From the NCBI GenBank assembly GCA_964520655.1, contig CAZFNI010000029.1, positions 1 through 14,659 on the forward strand: a stretch of DNA of 14,659 nucleotides, read 5' to 3'. This DNA is from JACQQW01 sp964520655. Its GTDB lineage: Bacteria > Omnitrophota > Gorgyraeia > Zapsychrales > Fredricksoniimonadaceae. Under the pieces are notes generated by a model that made no database searches, had not been told where the DNA came from, and was given only the letters and a program-made list of their open reading frames with translations. The position numbers were made by a program, and so were the translations under genes. Shown one piece after another: positions 1-6,923 of this stretch (position 1 is the stretch's first letter; every line of letters begins with the position of its first letter).

Positions 1-1998
1 GGTCTGGCCGACGACCGTTTACGCATTAAGTTAGATGGAATGGATCTTGTGTCCACCTGTCCTAACCACATGAACCCAACTTTGTCTTACATAGATGCTG
101 CGCATGTTGGGAAGGTTAAGGTATTAGCAGGTATTACGCCGGTCAGTCTGGGCGGCGACAGCATTGGAGGGACTATTGTGGTAGATTCAGCCTCGCCAGA
201 GTTTGCCAAACAAGGTGAGGGAGCTCTCGTTAAAGGGGAAGCAGGGATGTATTACCGCAGCAATGGCAATGAGATCAGCAATAACCTCCGAGCTTCCGTT
301 GCCAGAGAGAATTTCAGTTTTTCATATGCTGGCACAAGGGTCAATTCCAATAATTATAAAGCCGCGGGTGAGTTCAAGAATACAACAGCCACTGCGAATA
401 ATGGCCACACGGTGCCCAAAGACGAAGTGGGGTCAACAGCGTATGAGTCATTGAATCATACATTGAGTGCGGCGTGGAAATTCAACAACCATCTTCTAGA
501 ATCAATGATGAATTATCAGGATATCCCTTATCAGAATTTTCCTAATCAGCGCATGGATATGCTGGGGAACACACAATACCGTCCAAGCTTCCATTATTTG
601 GGCAAGTTTGACTGGGGAGAACTGGATGCCCGGCTATTTTATCAAACGGTCAACCACTATATGGATTTTGGCAACGACAAACGGTTTTGGTATGGAACTC
701 TTTCCGGTAGCGGCGGGGTTCCCTGTTCGCCGATTGGGAGTACCTGCGCTTCGGGTATGCCGATGTATACGAAAAGCACAACAACAGGAACATCAGCTAA
801 AGCCGACATCGCGCTGTCTCCTTTGGATATGTTAAGGATCGGTAATGAAATTCAATTTTTCCGGTTGGATGATTGGTGGCCGGCATCCGGCAGCGGCATG
901 TGGCCTGGAACATTCTGGAATATCAACAATGGTAAACGCGACCGCGTGGCCGTTTATTCCGAGTTGGAGAACAGCCTTACCGATCAATTATCAACGGTGC
1001 TGGGCGTAAGGTACGAACATGTGAGGATGGATACCGGCAGTGTGGTTGGATATAATCCCGCGGGGATGGGCAACCAGGGGAGAGACGCTAATAACTTTAA
1101 CTCCAGCGATCATGAGAAAACAGATCATAATTGGGATATGACGGCTTTGTCGAAATATTCCCTGAATGATCTGGTTGATGTTGAATTAGGATTTGCCCAT
1201 AAGACACGCTCTCCGAACCTTTATGAGCGTTATGCATGGTCAACATGGAGCATGTCCGCTGCGATGGTCAATTGGTTTGGTGACGGGAATGGCTATGTGG
1301 GAGATATTGACCTTCATCCTGAACAAGCCAACACTGTATCGGCAACGATCGATACGCATTCACAAGATCGTAAATGGCAGCTGAGCGTGACCCCGTATTA
1401 CACAAAGGTAATGGATTATATTGATGCGGTCCAGTGGAACGCGACAACCAATGCGCCGGCAACGACACTTGTCAACGGTCAATTCTCAGTGCTTAAGTTC
1501 GTCAACCAGTCTGCACGTCTTTATGGTGTTGATGTTGGGGGTAAAATGCCGTTGATCAAGACGGATCTTGGTGAATTTGGCCTGAGGGGTCTGTTGAGTT
1601 ACACAAACGGCATGAATCTTGATACCCACGATGGGTTGTATAATATCATGCCAATAAATTCGACATTGACATTGACCCATGAGCACGGTGGATGGAGCAA
1701 TAACATTGAAACAGTGATGGTGGGTGATAAAAATGATGTTTCAGAAATGCGCAATGAGATCCGTACTAAGGCTTATACATTAGTCAACTTGCGCAGCGGT
1801 TATGCTTGGAAACGAGTCAGAATTGACGTTGGTCTAGAGAACCTCTTTGACAAGCGTTATGCCCTGCCGCTTGGAGGGGCCTATGTTGGCCAAGGATCAA
1901 CGATGACGTTAAATCCTTCTGATGGGACCATGGCGTGGGGAACGGCTGTTCCTGGACGAGGAAGGTTGGTGTATACGGGAGTGACGGTCAATTTCTAA
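1..1998 (+). CDS. TonB-dependent outer-membrane receptor, OprC/NosA copper-receptor-like (5' end outside window)
   Basis: The reading frame is open from base 1, so the gene begins upstream. 665 residues are present, and the signal peptide, TonB box and first part of the plug are missing. The visible start is mid-plug: a DGM stretch, then CPNHM at residues 20-24 (counted from base 1), then a typical plug end containing GGDSIGGTI. The rest is a beta-barrel rich in alternating aromatic and polar strands, ending in a terminal Phe (TVNF) as expected for BamA-dependent insertion. CPNHM matches the CxxxM half of the copper site reported for OprC, and an HYM at residues 219-221 could be the HxM half. 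I infer copper uptake from this pattern. A generic siderophore or cobalamin receptor is the alternative. The exbB-exbD-tonB genes follow after 20 bases, which makes a dedicated energised uptake operon likely. GATC sites are sparser here than in most neighbouring genes. Confidence 0.9.
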   Translation, partial: GLADDRLRIKLDGMDLVSTCPNHMNPTLSYIDAAHVGKVKVLAGITPVSLGGDSIGGTIVVDSASPEFAKQGEGALVKGEAGMYYRSNGNEISNNLRASVARENFSFSYAGTRVNSNNYKAAGEFKNTTATANNGHTVPKDEVGSTAYESLNHTLSAAWKFNNHLLESMMNYQDIPYQNFPNQRMDMLGNTQYRPSFHYLGKFDWGELDARLFYQTVNHYMDFGNDKRFWYGTLSGSGGVPCSPIGSTCASGMPMYTKSTTTGTSAKADIALSPLDMLRIGNEIQFFRLDDWWPASGSGMWPGTFWNINNGKRDRVAVYSELENSLTDQLSTVLGVRYEHVRMDTGSVVGYNPAGMGNQGRDANNFNSSDHEKTDHNWDMTALSKYSLNDLVDVELGFAHKTRSPNLYERYAWSTWSMSAAMVNWFGDGNGYVGDIDLHPEQANTVSATIDTHSQDRKWQLSVTPYYTKVMDYIDAVQWNATTNAPATTLVNGQFSVLKFVNQSARLYGVDVGGKMPLIKTDLGEFGLRGLLSYTNGMNLDTHDGLYNIMPINSTLTLTHEHGGWSNNIETVMVGDKNDVSEMRNEIRTKAYTLVNLRSGYAWKRVRIDVGLENLFDKRYALPLGGAYVGQGSTMTLNPSDGTMAWGTAVPGRGRLVYTGVTVNF

Positions 1999-2018
1999 CA
2001 TTAAAATGCGGGGGTAAT

Positions 2019-2630
2019 ATGTGGCAGATCATCCAGAAGGGCGGCCCCGTTATGTGGCCGCTGCTATTAACATCCGTGACCGCGTTGGCAGTGGTCTTGG
2101 ACAGGATCCTATTTATGTTAAGGACAGGCAACAGCCGGCGTGTTGAAGACCTGAAAAATATTCTGTCGTTCTCGGAAACGGGACAAATGGACCAGGCCGT
2201 GAGTTCCGCGGAACAGACGACAGATTTTGTGGCCAGGGTGCTGATCCATGGGCTAAAGCACCGCAGGAATTCTCTTTCAGGTGCGTTATTGCAGGCGGCC
2301 AATGCTGAGCTCAAACAGTTCAACCGAGGGCTGCCCACACTGGATACGATCATTACATTAGCCCCTTTACTTGGTCTTCTGGGCACAGTGACAGGAATGA
2401 TACGGGCTTTTGGTTTGCTGGGCCAGAAAGAACTGGAAGCCCCGACAGTGATCACCGGTGGGATCGCGGAAGCCCTGATCGCGACAGCCTTTGGCTTGGG
2501 GATAGCGATCGTGGCGCTGGTGGCGTTCAATTTTTTTAATAATCGTCTGGAAGATGCCCGCATCGAGATCGAACACGCGGCGACCCAGTTGGAATTGAAT
2601 GTGCAGGCTCAAAAGGGAAGGGAACAATGA
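2019..2630 (+). CDS. exbB: ExbB/TolQ/MotA-family proton channel subunit
   Basis: 203-residue inner-membrane protein that forms the pentameric proton channel powering TonB. Three membrane segments are visible, at about residues 12-34, 110-133 and 150-174, with a cytoplasmic loop between the first two. The second segment carries the family stretch APLLGLLGTVTGM (115-127). The third contains GGIAEALIATAFGLG (147-161), including the Glu and Thr that line the channel. The frame is open further upstream, to about 1935, but ATG 2019 is chosen: it follows a GGGGG ribosome binding site (2010-2014), begins just before the first membrane segment, and leaves a clean 20-base gap after the receptor stop. 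Its stop overlaps the exbD start (ATGA). TolQ is the alternative, but the adjacent receptor and tonB, and the absence of tolA, tolB or pal, favour ExbB. Confidence 0.92.
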   Translation: MWQIIQKGGPVMWPLLLTSVTALAVVLDRILFMLRTGNSRRVEDLKNILSFSETGQMDQAVSSAEQTTDFVARVLIHGLKHRRNSLSGALLQAANAELKQFNRGLPTLDTIITLAPLLGLLGTVTGMIRAFGLLGQKELEAPTVITGGIAEALIATAFGLGIAIVALVAFNFFNNRLEDARIEIEHAATQLELNVQAQKGREQ

Positions 2631-3049
2631 ATATTCCAAGCCCTGTCAGTCGTAAACGCGCGCGCATCGAGATCATCCCATTGATCGATATTATTTTCTT
2701 TCTTTTAGCCACGTTTGTTATGGTGTCTTTATCAATGGTCAATAACAAGGGGATCCATGTCAATCTGCCATCGGCAAAGGTCAGTGTTCCTGCCAAGGAA
2801 GGGGTAATCGTCACGATCAGTATCACAGAACAGGGCGTATTGTTCTTAAATAAGCAGGCAATGTCCATGAGAGAGATATTATCCCGCTTAATTAGTTTAA
2901 GAAAAAATGATCCAGATCTGGGGGTGGTAATTAACGGGGATGAAAAAGCGTTCTTTGGCGAGGCGGTGGCTCTGCTTGATGAGATCAGAGGGATAGGGAT
3001 TACAAAACTCATGATTCAGACCAAAGGAAAGACTGGAAAGAATGAGTAG
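2627..3049 (+). CDS. exbD: ExbD/TolR-family biopolymer transport protein
   Basis: 140-residue partner of ExbB. A short basic cytoplasmic N-terminus (RKRARIE, about 9-15) leads into a single membrane helix with the family motif PLIDIIFFLL. Asp21 in that helix is the expected proton-carrying residue. The remainder (about 45-135) is a small periplasmic domain with the usual VxI..G.....V......L pattern. The start overlaps the exbB stop by ATGA and is preceded by a purine-rich ribosome binding site (AAGGGAAGGGA), so the two are translationally coupled. The C-terminus overlaps the tonB start by 8 bases. Length is normal for ExbD (about 135-145 residues). Confidence 0.92.
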   Translation: MNIPSPVSRKRARIEIIPLIDIIFFLLATFVMVSLSMVNNKGIHVNLPSAKVSVPAKEGVIVTISITEQGVLFLNKQAMSMREILSRLISLRKNDPDLGVVINGDEKAFFGEAVALLDEIRGIGITKLMIQTKGKTGKNE

Positions 3050-3605
3050 TATCATATTATCCGTTTTCATTCATCTTGGGGTTTTTGTTGCTGGTAATGC
3101 GCTGATAGTGCGGCCTGCCCAATATGCCGTTGAAACAGGATTGGCTCTAGTTGAGGTGCAGCTGATGGCTGCCCCATTAGTGATCAACGCCCCTCTTGCG
3201 ACACTTTCTTCGGTTGAAGAATCCGTTGTTCCACTAAAGGAACAACCTGCCCTAATGGAAAAGCCCCAAGAGCAACAGGTCGTGAACACGCCTCAACTCA
3301 GCGGGGCAAGAACAAATGCCAAACCAGATTTTTTGAAGAATCCGGCTCCTATGTATCCAATTGGAGCAAGGAGGTTGGGTCAGGAAGGGGTGGTTGTTCT
3401 GTCGCTAAGGGTGGATCGATTGGGAAAGGCTTTCAACGTTTTGATCAAGAGGAGTTCTGGATACCCTTTATTAGACCGGTCAGCCTTTGAGACAGTAAAG
3501 CGCTGGCAGTTTCTGCCAGCTGCGATAGGAGGGATAGCTGTTGAATCAGGCATTGAGGTCCCTGTTCGGTTCAGGTTGAAAAGATCCTCCAGCAGTAAGG
3601 ATTGA
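3042..3605 (+). CDS. tonB: TonB-family energy transducer, short form
   Basis: 187-residue protein that should transmit proton motive force from ExbB/ExbD to the receptor plug. The N-terminal membrane anchor (about 3-23) contains Ser7-xxx-His11, the SxxxH motif that TonB uses to engage ExbD. A short linker follows (about 50-95), modestly rich in Pro and Glu with no long Pro-Lys repeat. The C-terminal TonB domain runs from about 100 to 181 and shows the hallmarks: a MYPIGARR..G.EGVV segment, then YPLLDRSA, then VKRWQFLPA. The start overlaps the end of exbD by 8 bases. At under 190 residues it is shorter than E. coli TonB (239), mostly through the linker, which implies either a narrow periplasm or a different reach. 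The last residues form a basic, serine-rich tail (KRSSSSKD). Confidence 0.9.
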   Translation: MSSIILSVFIHLGVFVAGNALIVRPAQYAVETGLALVEVQLMAAPLVINAPLATLSSVEESVVPLKEQPALMEKPQEQQVVNTPQLSGARTNAKPDFLKNPAPMYPIGARRLGQEGVVVLSLRVDRLGKAFNVLIKRSSGYPLLDRSAFETVKRWQFLPAAIGGIAVESGIEVPVRFRLKRSSSSKD

Positions 3606-3659
3606 TCTTAAATTTATCAAGGTACGTGCTGACCTTTTGTGGTTGATGCCTGATCGGGA

Positions 3660-3668
3660 TGTTATACT
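3660..3668 (+). promoter_or_regulatory. Extended -10 promoter for the ATP-grasp gene
   Basis: TGTTATACT: a TG extension one base before a TATACT -10 hexamer (3663-3668). No good -35 lies at 16-18 bases; TTGTGG (3637-3642) sits 20 bases away. Transcription would begin near 3675, between the upstream in-frame start (3637) and ATG 3694, which supports the shorter protein. The box and its following TTGCC resemble 12531-12545. Confidence 0.5.
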
Positions 3669-3693
3669 ATTGCCATTACTAAGGGGCTTACGG

Positions 3694-4851
3694 ATGGCAA
3701 TTCAGACAACACCAAATAAACCAAGCAGGATCCTGGTGACCTCGGGCGGCTGGCAGGCCTCGCTGGCTTGCATTCAGAATCTTGGCCGAAGGCATCATGA
3801 GGTGTATCTTGTCGATCATTTTGAGTATGCCATGGCGTTCTCAAAATACTGTGCTGGTTTTATTCTATCCCCAACAGAATACCGTGAAGGCTACATCGAC
3901 TTCCTGGTGGATTTAGTCAAGACAGGTAAGTACGATGTTCTTATCCCCAACAGCGACCGCTGCGCCTATCTTTGTTCACAGCATCAAGATCGTTTAAAAG
4001 AGCATATTGGATTGGCCTTGCCGGATTTTAAGACATTACAGATCGCGGCGAATAAAATGCTGACCTATCGATTTGCGTTAGAGCAGGCAATTCCCATCCC
4101 CAAAACGTATTTCCCCGTTGATATGGATGAAGTCCGGGCAATGGCAGGAACGGACATTTTTCCCTGTGTGGTAAAGGTCCCGATCAGTTCCGCGAGCAAT
4201 GGTGTGTTTTACGCGAAGGACAAAAGCGAACTGCTTGACATATATGCAATAAAGGATCTTAAAGGGCAGTGGCCGGTGATCCAGGAATATGTGACCGGTG
4301 ATTTCTATGGGTTTACGGCAGTTGCGGATAAGGGAAAGATCTTGTCCTATATCATGTTCAAGGCGCACCAGGAATTTTCACGCGGAGGTACCCCGCCGAT
4401 CGTGTATTCAGAAACGGATCCCGATTTATACAGGCTGGCAAGTGAATTGATCGCCAAACTTTCCTGGACTGGTCCGTTGGACTTGGATTATTTGAAGGTT
4501 GAGGGGAAGGGTTATTTATTACTGGAGATCAATCCCCGGTTCTCGGGCACGTTAAACTTGGCGTACCGCTTGGGGATCGATCTTCCGTGGGCGTATTATT
4601 GCCTGGCAAAAAAGCTGGATATTACACAAATCGATCAACCAGCATACAGTAATGGCATGGCTTTCCGTTCTGTCATACCAACGGAGATCGTGAATTTGCT
4701 TAAAAGTAAAAGTTATTGGGGAACATTCCTTAAATATTTCTTTCATCCAAACACCCGGACCAATATCTATTGGGATGATCCTAAACTCCTGATACGGCAG
4801 ATCAAGGAGATCCGATGGGATCATATAAACCGCATGAAGACAAAGATCTGA
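3694..4851 (+). CDS. ATP-grasp carboxylate-amine ligase, substrate unknown
   Basis: 385-residue soluble protein of the ATP-grasp superfamily, which joins a carboxylate to an amine or thiol through an acyl-phosphate. It begins with a pre-ATP-grasp Rossmann-like segment (RILVTSGGWQAS, about 11-22). The ATP-grasp fold follows: a nucleotide-binding Lys161 in CVVKVPISS, a glycine/serine loop after it, a DLDYL strand near 263-267, and the metal-binding pair Glu278 and Asn280 in LLLEINPRFSG. This resembles the carbamoyl-phosphate synthase large-chain/PylC-like ATP-grasp group. The C-terminal 80 residues are family-specific and I cannot assign them. The longer start at 3637 is rejected: ATG 3694 has an AAGGGG ribosome binding site (3680-3685), and the putative promoter would leave the upstream codons untranscribed. 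A small exported protein gene follows after 42 bases. The substrate could be a sugar acid, an amino acid or a peptide; nothing in the sequence decides. Confidence 0.85.
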   Translation: MAIQTTPNKPSRILVTSGGWQASLACIQNLGRRHHEVYLVDHFEYAMAFSKYCAGFILSPTEYREGYIDFLVDLVKTGKYDVLIPNSDRCAYLCSQHQDRLKEHIGLALPDFKTLQIAANKMLTYRFALEQAIPIPKTYFPVDMDEVRAMAGTDIFPCVVKVPISSASNGVFYAKDKSELLDIYAIKDLKGQWPVIQEYVTGDFYGFTAVADKGKILSYIMFKAHQEFSRGGTPPIVYSETDPDLYRLASELIAKLSWTGPLDLDYLKVEGKGYLLLEINPRFSGTLNLAYRLGIDLPWAYYCLAKKLDITQIDQPAYSNGMAFRSVIPTEIVNLLKSKSYWGTFLKYFFHPNTRTNIYWDDPKLLIRQIKEIRWDHINRMKTKI

Positions 4852-4893
4852 TTTTTATTGAACGTGTCTGAGACTTTGTTAAAGTCTAAGTAT

Positions 4894-5271
4894 ATGAAAC
4901 CTCTTGTTTCATTGTTAAGCATTACCTTATTCTTTCTTTGGATCTTACCGCTGGGGTTTTTTATAAAACCGGATCAGGAAAAAACAGCCTGCGGAGGGTT
5001 GCGCGCTGTGTGCATGTGCAGTATGGGTACTTCCGCTGTTCAAAACAAGCCTATAGAGGGTTATTCCATCAAAAGCGTTTCTGTGGACGGGCGCGTAAGG
5101 TCTGTCACTGGTGTTGGGGGTGCCAGCTACCTGACTCAATCTGCACCGGTGATTGAAATGCGTCAGGCACAATATATCGATCTGAATGAACTCATTGTCT
5201 ATTATAAAAATCCGCTTCACAGTCCAGCTGACCATGTCCCCAAGACTAATCCTGACGTCTTAGGTTGCTGA
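4894..5271 (+). CDS. Small exported or membrane-anchored four-Cys protein, unknown function
   Basis: I do not recognise this protein. From ATG 4894 it is 125 residues, with a hydrophobic N-terminal segment at about 4-24 (signal peptide or anchor). A cysteine cluster follows at Cys33, Cys40 and Cys42 (CGGLRAVCMCSM), and the last residue before the stop is a fourth Cys125. The middle (about 50-105) is beta-like, with GYSIKSVSVDGRVRSVTG and VIEMRQAQYIDLNEL. The start is uncertain: TTG 4858 and GTG 4864 are in frame and would add about 12 residues, but none of the three has a good ribosome binding site. ATG 4894 places the Lys-then-hydrophobic pattern of a signal sequence at the N-terminus. It lies 42 bases behind the ATP-grasp gene and is probably co-transcribed. 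The Cys/Met cluster could bind metal or heme, or form disulfides. That is inference only. Confidence 0.6.
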   Translation: MKPLVSLLSITLFFLWILPLGFFIKPDQEKTACGGLRAVCMCSMGTSAVQNKPIEGYSIKSVSVDGRVRSVTGVGGASYLTQSAPVIEMRQAQYIDLNELIVYYKNPLHSPADHVPKTNPDVLGC

Positions 5272-5314
5272 TCGTTCTTTTCATTACCTGTGTTTCTTAA
5301 AATTTCTAATTATT

Positions 5315-5329
5315 AAAGCATAAAAGCAT
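5315..5329 (+). repeat. Short tandem direct repeat before the respiratory operon
   Basis: AAAGCAT occurs at 5315-5321 and again at 5323-5329, an 8-base period, in the AT-rich 79-base gap before the respiratory operon. No convincing -35/-10 pair is visible in this gap. The operon may be read through from 3660 or driven by a non-sigma70 promoter. Confidence 0.3.
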
Positions 5330-5350
5330 TTTTGATCTGGGGTGATCACT

Positions 5351-6463
5351 ATGAATTTATTCCCTTTACTTGATCCAATTCCTTTGCCGGCGCCTGTCTG
5401 GCTTTTTAAAGCGCTTCATATCCTGACATTGACGCTGCATTTTCTAGCAGTGAAAATGTTTCTGGGAGGGTTGTTTCTGGCCACTGTTTTTAGTTTTCTC
5501 GGGGCAAAAAATCCGTTGTTTCGATCTGCGGCCGAGGTTTTGGCCCGCAGGCTTCCGGTGGTGATGACGTATGTCATCAATCTGGGGGTCCCGCCTTTGC
5601 TGTTTGCGCAGGTGATCTATGGCCCAGCCTTGTACACCAGCAGTGTTCTGATCGGAGCGTACTGGCTGTCCGTTGTAGCATTATTAATGGCCTGTTATTG
5701 GTTCTTATATGGTTTTTCAGATGGTGTTGCTTTAGGTAGATCTGTTTGGTGGAAGGGGCTTCTGGCATGGTTCTTAGCGGCGTGTATTTCAAGGATATTG
5801 TCAATTAACATGACCTTGATGATCAATCCAGAAGTGTGGAACGGCATGTATTCTCTATCCCCGATAGGCGGGCGGCTTCCACCTTATGATCCACTGCTTA
5901 TGCCACGCTGGTTATTCATGTTCGCAGGAGCGGGCTGGGTGACAGGGTTGTGGCTGATCTGGATCGCAGGCCGGAAAACAGTTGCGGCCCCGTTAAATCA
6001 ATATTTATCCGGATTAGGAGGGAGATTGGCTGCGTTTATGATCCTGCTTCAGGCGATCCTCTATAATCAGATCCTTTCTCTGCAGCCGAAAGTTGTCAGT
6101 GAAGGGATCGCTGCCAATGCTTTCATCAAAGGAGACTCAGTTGCCTGGACTGTCACGGCCGTGGTGATATTTTTGTTTGCGCTATGGGCAGCTTTCAAGA
6201 AGCCCTGTAATTATTTGACGGGTTATTTAGGAGCGCTTATCGCGGTAGTTTCGATCGCCTCCTGGACGATATTACGAGATGCCATTCGTGATCTGACTTT
6301 ATTGAGTAAAGGGTTTGATATATGGCACCATGAACAGGTCATGACCAATTGGCAGGTGGTTGGTGTTTTCTTTGTGACTTTGCTTCTTGGTCTATGGGCG
6401 CTGGTCTGGTTGATCTCGGTGATGATGCGGGCCAAGCCGGTCGCGGAAGGAGGCCTCTCATGA
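5351..6463 (+). CDS. CydA-like polytopic membrane protein of a bc/bd hybrid complex
   Basis: 370-residue integral membrane protein with eight or nine predicted helices (about 18-40, 68-90, 98-120, 135-155, 187-206, 225-243, 265-282, 289-307, 335-357). The first helix ends in LHFLAVKMFLGG, which parallels the HFLFV segment of cytochrome bd subunit I (CydA) around its heme b595 ligand His19; the candidate ligand here is His30. Only four histidines exist in all (23, 30, 326, 327), the last two as an HH pair just before the final helix. The GRQPW-containing quinol loop of true CydA is not seen, so I call it CydA-like rather than an oxidase. The start is ATG 5351, because GGGGTGA (5338-5344) makes a well-spaced ribosome binding site; GTG 5342 lies inside it. 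The stop overlaps the Rieske start (ATGA), so the two are coupled. Its likely role is as membrane partner of the Rieske/cytochrome b module. Confidence 0.7.
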   Translation: MNLFPLLDPIPLPAPVWLFKALHILTLTLHFLAVKMFLGGLFLATVFSFLGAKNPLFRSAAEVLARRLPVVMTYVINLGVPPLLFAQVIYGPALYTSSVLIGAYWLSVVALLMACYWFLYGFSDGVALGRSVWWKGLLAWFLAACISRILSINMTLMINPEVWNGMYSLSPIGGRLPPYDPLLMPRWLFMFAGAGWVTGLWLIWIAGRKTVAAPLNQYLSGLGGRLAAFMILLQAILYNQILSLQPKVVSEGIAANAFIKGDSVAWTVTAVVIFLFALWAAFKKPCNYLTGYLGALIAVVSIASWTILRDAIRDLTLLSKGFDIWHHEQVMTNWQVVGVFFVTLLLGLWALVWLISVMMRAKPVAEGGLS

Positions 6464-6915
6464 ATTCCAAGAATGAATCATTATCACGACGGAAATTCAT
6501 TAAAGCGTTCGTGATCGGAGCGGGTGCCTGCTATGCAGGAGCATTAGGATATCCTGTTTACCGCTATCTAACCTCTCCGGCTGAACAGGCGGCAGCTTTA
6601 TCGACAGTAACAGAGATCACACTTAAGGACGCACAGAATATTCCGATGGGCAGCGCGATGATGTTCAAATTCGGTTCAAGACCAGCCATGTTGATCCATC
6701 ATAAAGACGGCAGCTGGGCGGCATTGGATGCTGTTTGTACGCATTTGGCGTGTACGGTCGAATATCATGCCGATCGAGATGTCATTCATTGCAATTGCCA
6801 TGGCGGTGAATATGATTCCCATACAGGAAAAAATATCAGCGGTCCGCCACCGAGGCCATTGAAACAATATTTGGCTAAGCTTGTCGATGGCGGTGTTTCT
6901 ATTTCTAGGGTTTAG
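6460..6915 (+). CDS. Rieske [2Fe-2S] protein with Tat signal
   Basis: 151-residue high-potential Fe-S subunit of a cytochrome bc complex. It accepts the first electron from quinol at the periplasmic face and passes it to a c-type cytochrome. The N-terminus has a textbook twin-arginine motif, SRRKFIKAF (9-17), followed by a hydrophobic anchor (about 18-35), so the folded cluster protein is exported by Tat and stays tethered. Cluster box I is CTHLAC (Cys93, His95, disulfide Cys98), with Ala where Gly is usual. Box II is CNCHGG (Cys111, disulfide Cys113, His114). All four ligands and both disulfide cysteines are present. SGPPPRPL (127-134) is the Pro loop covering the cluster. The frame is open upstream, but ATG 6460 has a strong AAGGAGG site and overlaps the previous stop by ATGA. 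At 151 residues it is compact compared with about 180-200 for many bc1 Rieske proteins. Confidence 0.95.
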   Translation: MNSKNESLSRRKFIKAFVIGAGACYAGALGYPVYRYLTSPAEQAAALSTVTEITLKDAQNIPMGSAMMFKFGSRPAMLIHHKDGSWAALDAVCTHLACTVEYHADRDVIHCNCHGGEYDSHTGKNISGPPPRPLKQYLAKLVDGGVSISRV

Positions 6916-6923
6916 GGGGGTAT

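Noticed and set aside
1988..2563. 191-codon open frame on the - strand opposite exbB
   Set aside because: It mirrors the codon pattern of a secure + strand gene, has no recognisable domain and no ribosome binding site of note.
3581..3609. Inverted repeat AAGATC/GATCTT around the end of tonB as a terminator
   Set aside because: Only 6 bp with a 17-base loop, partly inside the coding sequence, and followed by AAATTT rather than a T-run. GATC-containing arms arise easily in this GATC-rich DNA.
5272..5350. A sigma70 promoter directly before the respiratory operon
   Set aside because: Several AT-rich -10-like strings exist, but none has a matching -35 at 16-18 bases, so I list only the small repeat.
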